A DNA stretch of 13,890 nt. Source: Flavobacteriaceae bacterium UBA7433. Lineage in GTDB: Bacteria; Bacteroidota; Bacteroidia; Flavobacteriales; Flavobacteriaceae. Shown piece after piece: positions 13,874-13,890 of this stretch. Both the position numbers and the translations under genes were made by a program. The notes beneath the pieces were generated by a model that saw only the letters and a list, made by a program, of their open reading frames with translations, made no database searches and had not been told where the DNA came from. Numbering within the stretch: the first letter of the stretch is position 1; every line of letters begins with the position of its first letter. The DNA lies in contig DLQL01000060.1 of the NCBI GenBank assembly GCA_002477565.1, positions 1,870 to 15,759 on the forward strand. Reading direction: 5' to 3'.

Positions 13874-13890
13874 CAGGTCTCGTACACCCT

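Noticed and set aside
1..13890. tRNA, rRNA, transposase, phage or defence genes
   Set aside because: None of the reading frames or gaps showed such features; the window is ordinary chromosomal content.

Overview
The window looks like chromosomal DNA of a member of the Bacteroidetes, most likely class Flavobacteriia. Four things point there: an aerotolerance (Bat) gene cluster in the Bacteroidetes order; A-rich stretches instead of Shine-Dalgarno sites before most start codons; good matches to the Bacteroidetes -7 promoter element TAnnTTTG (10979-10986 on the minus strand, 13491-13498 on the plus strand); and signal peptides that end just before a Gln, as is common in this group. I cannot name a genus from sequence alone.

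Region 1 (61-8562, all on the plus strand) is one long operon-like run of eight genes: a DUF58 protein with a von Willebrand A (VWA)-like core, a BatD-like membrane protein, BatA and BatB (membrane VWA proteins with intact metal-binding MIDAS motifs), BatC (TPR), a second small secreted protein with a lysine-rich pentapeptide repeat, BatD, and BatE (TPR, two membrane segments, SH3-like domain). The usual partner, the MoxR AAA+ ATPase, would be expected just left of the window. Predicted topology suggests a complex spanning the inner membrane. DUF58 is cytosolic. The two BatD-type proteins each have a cytoplasmic helical domain and a periplasmic receptor-like part. The VWA, TPR and SH3 modules lie in the periplasm. 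This is a known but poorly understood system linked to oxygen tolerance and envelope integrity. The less ordinary details here are a second membrane segment and extra C-terminal domain on the BatD-like protein, a cytoplasmic tail shared by the two BatD-type proteins, and an apparent split of BatC into two ORFs.

Region 2 (8563-10955) is housekeeping. A TIGR01777-type sugar-epimerase-like Rossmann protein on the plus strand converges, with only 19 bases between stop codons, on a minus-strand pair: a CvpA-family membrane protein followed by a YeeZ-like Rossmann protein that overlaps it by 11 bases.

Region 3 (10956-13890) holds an alkaline phosphatase with a lipoprotein-like signal (plus), a class A glutaminase (minus) that is visibly more A+T-rich in the rows I counted, and a short conserved protein of unknown function (plus). 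No rRNA, tRNA, CRISPR array, insertion sequence or prophage gene was seen. No gap without a gene exceeds about 205 bases. I did not find a wholly new system; the best leads are the architectural variations inside the Bat cluster.
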